The position numbers and the translations under genes are program-made. The notes beneath the pieces are model-generated. The model worked only from the letters and a program-made list of their open reading frames with translations, was not told the DNA's origin and did no database searches. Shown here piece by piece: positions 35,924 to 43,581 of a stretch of 64,000 nt of DNA (its first letter is position 1; the number at the start of each line of letters is the position of its first letter). The DNA comes from Rhodospirillaceae bacterium (GTDB lineage Bacteria > Pseudomonadota > Alphaproteobacteria > CACIAM-22H2): the NCBI GenBank assembly GCA_022843945.1, contig JALHMR010000002.1, forward strand, positions 136,073 to 200,072. Reading direction: 5' to 3'.

Positions 35924-36406
35924 TCAGACGCGGATCCGGTTATACCAGCGGCGCGCGCCCGGAATCGGCAGGGGCACGAAGAACAGCCGGATACGGCGGG
36001 GGCGCAGTTCCTCGCGGATCATGATCCGTTTGACTTGCTGCTTCGCCTGCTTGACCGTTAGGCCGTCGTTGATCAGGCCGCGATACATCCGGGCTGCCTC
36101 GTTGAAGTCCTTTCGCGCGACCTTCTCCTTGCGCGCCCGATGCTTCAGGAACGCCCGCACGTTCTCTTCCGCCTGGCTCTCGAGGCGGATGTTTTTGTCA
36201 TTGGCGATCCCGTGCAGCACGCCCTGCGCCTGGTCGCGGTCCATCCCGAAATCGGAAATCGCCGCCTTGAGCAGGACGGTTTCGTCGTCGCGCGGGAGGA
36301 AGCGGCGGTTGGTCGCGTGCAGGCTGACATAGTCGGCGAATTGCCGCCGGTCACGCTCGCGCGACAGGGCGCTGACATCCGAAACGGAGAGAGAATGGTC
36401 GGGCAT
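35924..36406 (-). CDS. Hypothetical basic protein
   Basis: A 160-residue helical, charged protein that I do not recognise. The N-terminal half is acidic to neutral (FLPRDDETVLLKAAISDFGM). The C-terminal half is strongly basic (LKHRARKEKVARKDFNEAAR, then VKRIMIREELRPRRIRLFFV) and ends PIPGARRWYNRIRV. No signal or membrane helix is visible. The basic tail suggests binding to nucleic acid or to acidic membrane surfaces. It lies 15 bp downstream of the binding-fold gene on the minus strand and is probably co-transcribed with it. Confidence 0.6.
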   Translation of the reverse strand: MPDHSLSVSDVSALSRERDRRQFADYVSLHATNRRFLPRDDETVLLKAAISDFGMDRDQAQGVLHGIANDKNIRLESQAEENVRAFLKHRARKEKVARKDFNEAARMYRGLINDGLTVKQAKQQVKRIMIREELRPRRIRLFFVPLPIPGARRWYNRIRV

Positions 36407-36421
36407 GCGGGTCGTCGTCCC

Positions 36422-37501
36422 TCAATCCTTGAGGAGGTTGCTGGCAGGGCGCATCTCGGGCGCCGCCGGTTGAGAGGCCGGGTCGGCGGTCCAGCGCGCC
36501 AGCCAGACGAGGCCGGGTTCGGTGACCGCGGTGGCAACGCGCTTGGCCTCGGTGATGGCCTGGCCGAGAACGTTCGTCGCGGTGGCCAGGGCATTGTCGA
36601 GCCACTGGCGCGGCGTACGGCTCAGGCCGCCGTTCACGGTCAGGCGGGCGATCGTCTCTGACACCGCACGGTCGGCGCCGGCATTCACCACCACGCCGAG
36701 CGTCGTGCAGATCGTCTCGTGGCGCGTGGTCCGCAACAGGCCGGGGCCCGGAATCTCGACGCGGCCCGCGCTATAGGGCAGGCCATGCAGGGAGGCGAGC
36801 TTGACGAGATGCGCGTTGAAGAACGGAGCCGGTTCCAGCGCACCCGTGTGGAGGGCGTCGGTCAGCGCCGGATCGAGCGTGGCGCCATACGCCATGACCA
36901 CCATCACGTCGGTTTCGCCGGCGAGCACGCGGCTCACGGCCCGCGCGCCACCGCGGTGCTCCAGCCGCGGATGGGCCAACGCCACGTCGAGACTGCGCAG
37001 GATGGCGAGCGTCGTCGCGGTCCAGCCCTCGGCGCCGCCAACGTCGAAGGTCACCGTTTCCGCCTGACGGCGGGCGGCGATCAGATCGGCGTGTGAGCGC
37101 ACCGGGCTGTCGCGCCGGACAACCGCGAGCGCGCAGGCCGGAACATCGCCGTAAATCTCGAGCCCCGAGCGGGCGCTTTCATTCAGCGAGCGGAAGGCGG
37201 CAAGACCGTCGCGCTGGGCAAAAGCGATCCGGCTGCGATCGGTGAGCACCGCTGCCAGGACGCCTGGGCCGCTCGATGTCGATTGCAGAGACGCGGCGAC
37301 GCCCGGCGAAAGCCCGTGCTTCAGGCGATCGCCGAACGGAGCGAGCGGATCCGCCGGATCTTCACTGGCGAGCACGATGGCGGGGGGCGCCGCGTGGGCA
37401 GGCTGCCCGGTCAGCAGGAAGCCTGCGACGAGACCGGCAACGGCCGCGGCGGAACACCAAGTAACACGTGAAAATTCGGGCGCCGACGAGCGGAGCGCCA
37501 T
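36422..37501 (-). CDS. Exported periplasmic-binding-fold protein (TAXI/NMT1-like) with C-terminal extension
   Basis: A 359-residue protein with a signal peptide (hydrophobic CSAAAVAGLVAGFLLTG, cleavage near AHA-APP). The body looks like a TAXI- or phosphate-type two-lobed binding domain: IVLASEDPADPLAPFGDRLK, IAFAQRDGLAAFRSL, TVTFDVGGAEGWTATTLAIL and RVLAGETDVMVVMAYG. After the domain there is a helical C-terminal extension (QWLDNALATATNVLGQAITE onward) not usual for binding proteins. No transporter genes are near. It may act as a periplasmic sensor or scaffold for the neighbouring membrane proteins rather than in uptake. Confidence 0.65.
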   Translation of the reverse strand: MALRSSAPEFSRVTWCSAAAVAGLVAGFLLTGQPAHAAPPAIVLASEDPADPLAPFGDRLKHGLSPGVAASLQSTSSGPGVLAAVLTDRSRIAFAQRDGLAAFRSLNESARSGLEIYGDVPACALAVVRRDSPVRSHADLIAARRQAETVTFDVGGAEGWTATTLAILRSLDVALAHPRLEHRGGARAVSRVLAGETDVMVVMAYGATLDPALTDALHTGALEPAPFFNAHLVKLASLHGLPYSAGRVEIPGPGLLRTTRHETICTTLGVVVNAGADRAVSETIARLTVNGGLSRTPRQWLDNALATATNVLGQAITEAKRVATAVTEPGLVWLARWTADPASQPAAPEMRPASNLLKD

Positions 37502-37792
37502 GTATTCCCCCAGAACGGGCTCCCCAGAGACCCCGGATTAGCGTGCAAAAAACGCGAAGGGCGCGATTTAAGCGTGCTGTGGATTAGTTGTCACGTGTTA
37601 ATCGGCGCGGGGGCTCCCGGGGGCGTCAAAAACCAGAAATAAGCTTGGCTTTACGACTACTTAATTACCTTCGCGGGCGCAACATAATCGGCGGGCCTGA
37701 CAGTCATCGGCGTTGGGGATAAGCTAGGAATGCGCTCAAGCCGCATGGTACGCTTGCGGTGCAACGGGGACGGTAAAATCGGGGGCAAATCC
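37502..37792. promoter_or_regulatory. Divergent promoter region between the binding-fold and mitofilin-like genes
   Basis: A 291-bp region with an AT-richer core (37560-37700). It contains TCACGTGTTA at 37591-37600, the exact reverse complement of TAACACGTGA at 37462-37471 inside the start of the minus-strand gene. Such a pair around CACGTG could be a looping or tandem operator. No small gene was recognised. Confidence 0.35.
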
Positions 37793-38548
37793 ATGTCAGT
37801 TACGACGCCGTCGACGACCAACGGAAATGGCAAGCGGTCTGCCCGCGACAAGAGCGCGCCGCTCCGGGCAGAAATCGACAGCATCACGGAGCTGGCCAAG
37901 CGCGCAATGATCGTCGCGGGTGCGGCGGTCGTGGTGGCGCTGCTGAGCCCTCTGTGGTCGCCCTGGCTGTTCAGCGTGGTGGGTGGATCCGATCCCGGCT
38001 CGGCGCGGGTGCTGGTGATCGCGGTCGAGCAGTTGCGGCCGGCCATGAATTCCTCGGCGCCGTTCGAGCGCCAGGTTGCTCTCGTCCGCAAGATGATGGC
38101 CGGCGATCGTGAGGTGATACGCGCCCTCGATCAGATCCAGCCGGCGGCGGCGCGCGGCGTGCCCACGGCGGACGCCGTGCGCAGCGGCTTCATGGCCACC
38201 GCGAACCGGGTCTTTGTGGCCGAAGTCCTGCATATCGAGCCTGACCAGCGCTGGGTCAACAAGGCGATGGTCATGGCTGCTTCCGCGGTCCGTCCGCATG
38301 ACGTGGCGCGGACCTTCAACCTCAACAGCATGGGCCCCGCCACGTCGATCATTACGGCGGCCGCCCAGCGGTTGCGGGAGGATGATCTCGGAGGCGCCAT
38401 CCAGGCAGTGGAAACGCTGCCGGGCACGTATGAGGCCCTCACCGGCCCATGGCTGGCGGAAGCGCGCCAGCGCTACGCCGCGACCAACGGCCTTGCCACG
38501 CTCGAGGCGCTGGTGGCTTCCCGGCTCCCTGGCTCGTCGCAGCGCTAA
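37793..38548 (+). CDS. Short mitofilin-like membrane protein without coiled coil
   Basis: A 251-residue protein with a basic N-terminus, one membrane helix at about 38-63, and a C-terminal domain (71-245) that follows the same template as the mitofilin-like protein at 34579: VLVIAVEQLRPAMNSSAPFE, then ARGVPTADAVRSGF, QRWVNKAMVM, and AAQRLREDDLGGAIQAVETL with ALTGPWLAEARQRYAA. The coiled coil that normally separates membrane helix and mitofilin domain in Mic60 is missing. The ATG has GGGGGC 7 nt upstream. I infer a paralogue or partner that may form mixed oligomers at the membrane. Confidence 0.65.
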   Translation: MSVTTPSTTNGNGKRSARDKSAPLRAEIDSITELAKRAMIVAGAAVVVALLSPLWSPWLFSVVGGSDPGSARVLVIAVEQLRPAMNSSAPFERQVALVRKMMAGDREVIRALDQIQPAAARGVPTADAVRSGFMATANRVFVAEVLHIEPDQRWVNKAMVMAASAVRPHDVARTFNLNSMGPATSIITAAAQRLREDDLGGAIQAVETLPGTYEALTGPWLAEARQRYAATNGLATLEALVASRLPGSSQR

Positions 38549-38557
38549 AACGTCGGA

Positions 38558-39145
38558 TCAGATCCGGTGGCGCACATGCTGGATGAGCAGCGCCACCACC
38601 AGCAGGGTCCAGATATTCAGCCAGAATAGCAGCCAGAACAGCAGGCTGACCCCGAACAGGATGAGATAGCCGAACCATAGGGCGAAGCCGATGGTCAGCC
38701 CGACGCTGCGCCAGGCGTCGTTGGCCGGCCAGACGCGAAAGGCCGCCACGCAGATCAACCCGAGCGTTGCCGCGATCGTACCGACCAGGATCAGGGTGGC
38801 GGTGGCCCCCGGCTGGTAGGCCGCGTTGACCGAGGCGATCGGGGCGTAGGAGAACGGGTTTGTGCGCTCGACCAGGAACTGCCAGACCGAGATATTCCAG
38901 GGGCTTTCGTCGACGAACAGGCGTGCGATATCGAAGTAATGGCGCTGGTACTGTTCGAACAGAAGCGCGGCGCCGATCACGCAGCCCAGGACCTTGGCGA
39001 GGAAGATGAACAGCGGCACCTGGAAGAATTCCCGGCGGGCGAACCGGTCGAGCAGGTTGAGGGTAAGGCTGGTAATGCCGAGCAGGACCGCGATCGCGAT
39101 GCCGACGTTCAAAACCAGCCGGCCGAAGGGAGCGAGGACGTCCAT
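38558..39145 (-). CDS. Hypothetical multi-pass membrane protein
   Basis: A 195-residue inner-membrane protein with about five hydrophobic helices (for example LNVGIAIAVLLGITSLTLNL, ATATLILVGTIAATLGLICV and LLFWLLFWLNIWTLLVVALL) and one conserved-looking periplasmic or cytoplasmic loop, DESPWNISVWQFLVERTNPF. I do not recognise the family. The start is placed at ATG 39145, because two overlapping palindromes lie between it and the divergent gene; a GTG at 39235 in frame would cover them. It sits between the short mitofilin-like gene and the binding-fold gene at 39315. Confidence 0.6.
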   Translation of the reverse strand: MDVLAPFGRLVLNVGIAIAVLLGITSLTLNLLDRFARREFFQVPLFIFLAKVLGCVIGAALLFEQYQRHYFDIARLFVDESPWNISVWQFLVERTNPFSYAPIASVNAAYQPGATATLILVGTIAATLGLICVAAFRVWPANDAWRSVGLTIGFALWFGYLILFGVSLLFWLLFWLNIWTLLVVALLIQHVRHRI

Positions 39146-39185
39146 TTGGGAAGGGCGCTCGGGGTTAAGGAAGGCGGGGTGCCAG

Positions 39186-39207
39186 ATTGCGCGCAATTGC
39201 GCGCAAT
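39186..39207. promoter_or_regulatory. Two overlapping 12-bp palindromes in a divergent promoter region
   Basis: ATTGCGCGCAAT occurs twice, at 39186-39197 and 39196-39207, sharing two bases. It lies between the membrane-protein start (39145, minus) and the binding-fold gene (39315, plus). Tandem perfect palindromes in this position look like a regulator binding site for both genes. Confidence 0.45.
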
Positions 39208-39314
39208 GGCGGGTGATCTTAAGGGGTTGGATCACAGAGGAGCAACCGTCGCATCATGGACGGCGTGGTCCGGGAACGGTAGAATCCGCCCAGGGGCAAG
39301 GGGGATTCCGAATC

Positions 39315-40517
39315 GTGGCGGGTGTTAATTCTGATCGCTGGTTGATCGCGGCGCTGACCATGCTTGTCGGCGCCTATGCGCTTGGGGCGCAGGCGCAGCA
39401 GCAGATGACCGCCCAGGGACTGCCGCTCTCGCCGATGCTGCGCGATGCGCTGGCTATCCAGGACGTGAAAGCGGCCCGTCCGCAAATCCGCATCGTCGGC
39501 TCGAGTTCGATGCACGATCTTACCCTGGCCGTTGCCAAAGACGTGATGGCGAAGACGGGTCTGAACGAGCCGATCGTCGAGGCGGTGGGGACCCGCGAAG
39601 GAATGCGGCTGTTCTGTGCTGGCGTCGGCGCGGAATTCCCGGACATCGTTGCGGCGGTACGCCGAATCACGAAGTCGGAATACACGGCCTGCATGGACAA
39701 CGGTATCGTCGACATTATTGAGATGCCGATCGGTCTCGATGCCGTCATTCTGGTGACAGAAAAGGGCGATACGGTTTTCAACCTCACGGCGCGCCACCTC
39801 TATCTTGCGCTCGCCCACCAGGTGCCGCGCGAGTTCGTGGTGACCGCGAACGTTCCGCCGGGCATTGCCCGCATGGCCCTCCTGGCCTATAGCGAACAGT
39901 TCCTGGACAATCCTTTCACTTTCTGGAACCAGATCGACAGCCGGCTTCCCGCCATACCCATCAAGGTTTACGGACCCTCGATCACCGCGGGGACGCGGGA
40001 CTTCGTCAACAGCGCCATCATGGAAGCCGGCTGCCGCTATTTTAAGCCGATCCGCAACATTCCGTCCGCGGCGGAGCGGGTGCGGCAATGCACCACATAT
40101 CGCGGGTCGCCGCAGTTTGTCGACGTCCCGGACCCCTACGAGGATAACGTCGTCAGCGTGGTCCTGGGGGAGGACGACGGCACGCTCGGCATCGTGACTT
40201 TCGCCATTCTCGAGAAGTACAAGGACCAGGTGGTTCCACTTCCCTACAACGGGCTGACCGTGAGCGAGGAGATGATCGCCGGTGGCGAATACCCGCTGCG
40301 GCGCACGATCTATTACTACGTGAAGCGCGCCCATATGCTGAATGCCAAGGGTGAAGGCGTGGTACGCGGCCTGCGCGAGTTCATGGCGGACCTGACCAAC
40401 GAAGCAACCATAGGTCCCGAGGGGTTGCTCGATCGGATGGGCCGGGTACCGTCTGCCGCGGTGGAACGCGAGACCGCGCGCCGCAATGCCGGCATCTTGA
40501 AGCGGCTGGAACGATGA
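39315..40517 (+). CDS. Exported PstS-like periplasmic-binding protein
   Basis: A 400-residue protein from a GTG start at 39315, with a signal peptide (DRWLIAALTMLVGAYALGAQ then AQ). ATG 39360 is an alternative start. The mature part follows the phosphate-binding-protein fold: RIVGSSSMHDLTLAVAKDVM, GTREGMRLFCAGVGAEFPDI, YTACMDNGIVDIIEMPIGLD, and a C-terminal RRTIYYYVKRAHMLNAKGEG. No Pst transporter genes are present. Its stop overlaps the next exported protein's start, and a third exported protein overlaps that, so it heads a small operon of envelope proteins. It may bind an anion as a sensor; the ligand is unknown. Confidence 0.75.
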   Translation: MAGVNSDRWLIAALTMLVGAYALGAQAQQQMTAQGLPLSPMLRDALAIQDVKAARPQIRIVGSSSMHDLTLAVAKDVMAKTGLNEPIVEAVGTREGMRLFCAGVGAEFPDIVAAVRRITKSEYTACMDNGIVDIIEMPIGLDAVILVTEKGDTVFNLTARHLYLALAHQVPREFVVTANVPPGIARMALLAYSEQFLDNPFTFWNQIDSRLPAIPIKVYGPSITAGTRDFVNSAIMEAGCRYFKPIRNIPSAAERVRQCTTYRGSPQFVDVPDPYEDNVVSVVLGEDDGTLGIVTFAILEKYKDQVVPLPYNGLTVSEEMIAGGEYPLRRTIYYYVKRAHMLNAKGEGVVRGLREFMADLTNEATIGPEGLLDRMGRVPSAAVERETARRNAGILKRLER

Positions 40518-41182
40518 GAGCCCACCTTGCCACCGTGATCGTTTGCGCCGGCCTTTTGGTCGCGGCACCAGCGCGGGCCGAGAACCTGTTCGATTCCGTG
40601 GTGGATACGCTGTCCTATGTCTGGTCGACGGTCGTCAGCATGGCGGGTTCGGCGACCGAGGCGGTCACGCCGCCGACGCCGATGGCCACCCTGCGATCCT
40701 TACGCGGCGAGGACAAGGGTGAGTTCTGGTCGATGCTGGAAGATGCCGGCTACGAGCTCCAGCACATCAATACCGAGGTCGGCCTGATCCCGCGCCTCGA
40801 GGCGATCTACATCTTCCGTCGCGAACTGTCCGAAGCCGACCGTGAGGCGCTCGAACTCCGGCTGGATCAGTACGCGCGCAAGGATGGCGGACTGATCGCC
40901 CGTCTTGAGCGCGCCATTGTCCACTCCCTGCTCGACGCCTCGGAGTTCGGTGAATATCGTATCAGCGAGCTCAAGGTCTCGTTCCTGCCGCTGCCTTCCG
41001 CCGCGTTTGTCCTGTCGCCAACCGAAGGCGGCATGGATGGGGACCATGACAAGATCTATCGCGCGGTGCGGGAGCAGACGCGCGAGTTGCGGCAAATGGA
41101 GCGCGAGCGTGCGGAGCGCGAGCGGAAGGCCCTATTGCGACCGCAGCAGGCGTCATCGAACGGTTCATTGCTAAAACCATGA
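40514..41182 (+). CDS. Exported hypothetical protein
   Basis: A 222-residue protein with a signal peptide (MRAHLATVIVCAGLLVAAPA then RAE). The mature part has an amphipathic start (NLFDSVVDTLSYVWSTVVSM), a compact alpha/beta domain (GEFWSMLEDAGYELQHINTE onward, about residues 69-165) and a charged C-terminal helix (EQTRELRQMERERAERERKA). I do not recognise a family. The 4-bp overlap with the PstS-like gene upstream, and a start 20 bp from the glycine-zipper gene downstream, indicate joint expression in the periplasm. Confidence 0.65.
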   Translation: MRAHLATVIVCAGLLVAAPARAENLFDSVVDTLSYVWSTVVSMAGSATEAVTPPTPMATLRSLRGEDKGEFWSMLEDAGYELQHINTEVGLIPRLEAIYIFRRELSEADREALELRLDQYARKDGGLIARLERAIVHSLLDASEFGEYRISELKVSFLPLPSAAFVLSPTEGGMDGDHDKIYRAVREQTRELRQMERERAERERKALLRPQQASSNGSLLKP

Positions 41183-41202
41183 GTGCACGTCAGGAGGAAG
41201 CC

Positions 41203-41583
41203 ATGCGCAAGCTCAGTACGCTTCTTTTCGTTGCTGTCCTGATGAGTTTCACATCCGCGGCGCAGGCAGCCGACGAATCGCCGCACTGGCGCCTGACGCC
41301 GGTCCAGGCCCAGACCTACAAGCAGCAGCGTGAAGGCTGGTCGGCCGGCAAGATTGCGGCCGTTGGCGTCGGCCTGGTCGCCGGGGTTTTCGCCGCCAAC
41401 GCCACTCTGCCGGTGGCGTGGGGCCTCGCCGCCCCGGTCCTCGGCGGTGCGGCCGGCGCCATGCTCGGCAACTGGGGCTATAGGCGCGCGACGGGCGAGC
41501 CGTCGATGCTGCGGCGGGCTTCGGCGACGGAAGTCGAAGTGCCGACCCTGTTCCAGCTCGCGGTGATCTCGAACCCGCAGTAA
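41203..41583 (+). CDS. Small exported glycine-zipper protein
   Basis: A 126-residue protein with a signal peptide (LSTLLFVAVLMSFTSAAQA) and a glycine/alanine-rich hydrophobic stretch, IAAVGVGLVAGVFAANATLP followed by VLGGAAGAMLGNWGYRR, which resembles a glycine-zipper membrane-inserting hairpin. The ATG at 41203 has AGGAGG 5 nt upstream, so the longer frame is rejected. Glycine-zipper envelope proteins often insert into or tether membranes. It is the last gene of the three-gene unit that starts at 39315. Confidence 0.7.
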   Translation: MRKLSTLLFVAVLMSFTSAAQAADESPHWRLTPVQAQTYKQQREGWSAGKIAAVGVGLVAGVFAANATLPVAWGLAAPVLGGAAGAMLGNWGYRRATGEPSMLRRASATEVEVPTLFQLAVISNPQ

Positions 41584-41655
41584 CGGATTGCTGCGGCGGG
41601 ACACAGAAGGGCAGGAGCGGCGCTCCCGCCCTTCGCTCATTCGCAGCCGAGAAGA

Positions 41656-42117
41656 TCAGTAGATTCGGACGTCGTTGGAATCGACCTGACCGGACAACCG
41701 GTGCCGGATGTGGGACCACGACACGCCGATGGCCAGCACGTTGGCCAGCATCAGCATCAGGATCATCGGGGTCGCGAAGCCGGTCAGCAGCTTCAGGTCG
41801 GCCAGGACCCAAATGATGGCGGCTGACAGCGCGGTGATCAGCGCGATCCCCGAATAGCCCAGGGCGCGCAGGGTTGCCAGGCCGTAGAGGCCGTAGACAA
41901 CGATCAGCGCAACTCCGGCCAGGGCCTTGAACGGCCAGAGATCGGTGCTCGCCTGGGCGATCCAGTGAAAATAGGAATAGCCGCTGGGATTGTACGTGGC
42001 GATGACAAGGAACACCGCCACGAGCCAGCGCACGAAGAAGCTGGAATAGCTGAACACGCGGTTTGCACCCCTGGTTCGCCCTCCATCGGTATCGTCCGAA
42101 CGGCCGGGCAGGGGCAA
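41656..42117 (-). CDS. DUF6524-family membrane protein (copy A)
   Basis: A 153-residue four-helix membrane protein. The diagnostic features are FLVIATYNPSGYSYFHWI in the first helix and loop and GVSWSHIRHRLSGQ at the C-terminus, both shared with the paralogue at 43135. The cytoplasmic N-terminus is charged. The family's function is unknown. It lies 12 bp downstream of the MlaA-like gene in the same direction, so the two are probably co-transcribed. Confidence 0.8.
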   Translation of the reverse strand: MPLPGRSDDTDGGRTRGANRVFSYSSFFVRWLVAVFLVIATYNPSGYSYFHWIAQASTDLWPFKALAGVALIVVYGLYGLATLRALGYSGIALITALSAAIIWVLADLKLLTGFATPMILMLMLANVLAIGVSWSHIRHRLSGQVDSNDVRIY

Positions 42118-42129
42118 ATTAGCGCGTCG

Positions 42130-43008
42130 TCACTGCCCAAACAACTGGATCTGCGCGTCTGTCCGCTCGTCGCAGGTCATGCGGGTGATTTGCAGATGGG
42201 CGCTCTTGATCGAGGCGTAAGGGTCGATCGACAGGGATTCGATGAAGCGTAGCTGTTCGCGGCGGTCGACATATTGCACGGCGATGTCGCCCAGCCGGTA
42301 GGGCACGTAAACCGGGCCGAGGATGCCGTAGAGCGCTACCAGGGTGGTGATGCGGCCCACGGCATCGCGCACGGTGGCCGGCCCGAGGACCGGCAGGACG
42401 ACATAGGGTCCCTCCGGCACGCCGAGCCGGCACAGGACCTCCTCGAGGGTGCGCACCTGGCGCGGATAGCCCTGCTCGCTGGCCGGATCATAGTACCCGC
42501 CAAGCCCGGCGGTCGTATTGATCACGAACCGCGCGCCCGCATCCGATGCTCCATCGACATCGCCGAGCAGCAGGTTCGAGGCCACGGTGATCGGCTCGCG
42601 CAGGTTGGCGAACACATTGGCGATGCCCTTCTGCACCGGCGGCGAGGCGAGATCCAGGTAGATCTGGGTCACCGGCTCCAGCAGATTGGCCCGCAGGAAG
42701 GTGTTGAGCTCGTGGGCGTAGCGGTTGATCCGCTCGTAAGGGTCGGAATGCTCCGCTGGCGGCGGGTCGGCGCTGCGCCGGCCCTGGGTCGGCGTGGCGG
42801 CCGGCGCCGGCGAGAGGGCCGAGGCGGGGACGAGGAAAGCCGGGTCCAGCAGCAGCTCGCGCCAGGCCGCTTCGGCCGAGCGCTCGCGCGGGGTTTCGGC
42901 CGCCGCCAGCGCCGCGCCGCCGAGGAGCGCCAGGGCCGTGACAGCGGGCAGCAGCACGCGGGCGACGCTTGGGCGGGCGGACTGCCCGAAAGGGAAAATG
43001 CCGATCAT
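42130..43008 (-). CDS. MlaA (VacJ)-family protein without a lipobox
   Basis: A 292-residue exported protein. The MlaA domain begins at SDPYERINRYAHELNTFLRA, continues with NLREPITVASNLLLGDVDGA, RFVINTTAGLGG, and PEGPYVVLPVLGPATVRDAV. MlaA is normally an outer-membrane lipoprotein that removes phospholipid from the outer leaflet with OmpC and the MlaBCDEF complex. Here the signal (VLLPAVTALALLGGAALAAA) has no cysteine at the cleavage site, so lipidation is unlikely. No mlaBCDEF genes are near; DUF6524 genes lie on both sides instead. Confidence 0.88.
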   Translation of the reverse strand: MIGIFPFGQSARPSVARVLLPAVTALALLGGAALAAAETPRERSAEAAWRELLLDPAFLVPASALSPAPAATPTQGRRSADPPPAEHSDPYERINRYAHELNTFLRANLLEPVTQIYLDLASPPVQKGIANVFANLREPITVASNLLLGDVDGASDAGARFVINTTAGLGGYYDPASEQGYPRQVRTLEEVLCRLGVPEGPYVVLPVLGPATVRDAVGRITTLVALYGILGPVYVPYRLGDIAVQYVDRREQLRFIESLSIDPYASIKSAHLQITRMTCDERTDAQIQLFGQ

Positions 43009-43134
43009 TGGCCGCCTGGTACGCCGGAACGCTGTTGCCGAAGGTTATAGTGCATGTATGACCGGTTCGCTCCCGACCCAGGGATAAACCGGGAAATGTG
43101 CTAGTCTTTAGCGGTACATCAATCGGATAGGCCC

Positions 43135-43581
43135 ATGCGGGCGGCAGAGGCCGAACTCGAACAGCCGACGGAGCACGTCTTCACCCTTGGCGGATTTCTG
43201 CTCCGCTGGGCGGGATGCGTGTTCCTGGTGTTCGCGAGCTACAATCCGACCGGCTATTCCTATTATCACTGGATAATCGGCAGCGGTGATGCTCAGTTGC
43301 CGATGAAGGTCGCGTCCGGCCTGGCGCTCGGTACGGCTTACCTTGCCGCGGTGCGCATCGCCCGCGTGGCGCTGGGTAACAGCGGCTTCATCACCGGATT
43401 GGTCGCGGCCACGCTTGTGAGTATCGCCATGCTGTCGCTTGTTTCGCCGGGAACCCGCTTTGCCGAGGTCATGCGCTACCTGCACCTGGTCTCGGTCGGC
43501 ACGACTCTCGCCGTCGGCGTTTCGTGGTCGCACATCAAGCACCGCGTCACCGGGCAGTGGACAACACGCTTCCTGTCATGA
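43135..43581 (+). CDS. DUF6524-family membrane protein (copy B)
   Basis: A 148-residue four-helix membrane protein and paralogue of the 41656 protein. It has FLVFASYNPTGYSYYHWI in the first helix and loop and GVSWSHIKHRVTGQW at the end. It is divergent from the MlaA-like gene, with about 125 bp between them, and its stop codon overlaps the start of the 563-residue membrane protein gene (ATGA), so the latter is coupled to it. The two DUF6524 proteins may form a pair. Confidence 0.82.
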   Translation: MRAAEAELEQPTEHVFTLGGFLLRWAGCVFLVFASYNPTGYSYYHWIIGSGDAQLPMKVASGLALGTAYLAAVRIARVALGNSGFITGLVAATLVSIAMLSLVSPGTRFAEVMRYLHLVSVGTTLAVGVSWSHIKHRVTGQWTTRFLS

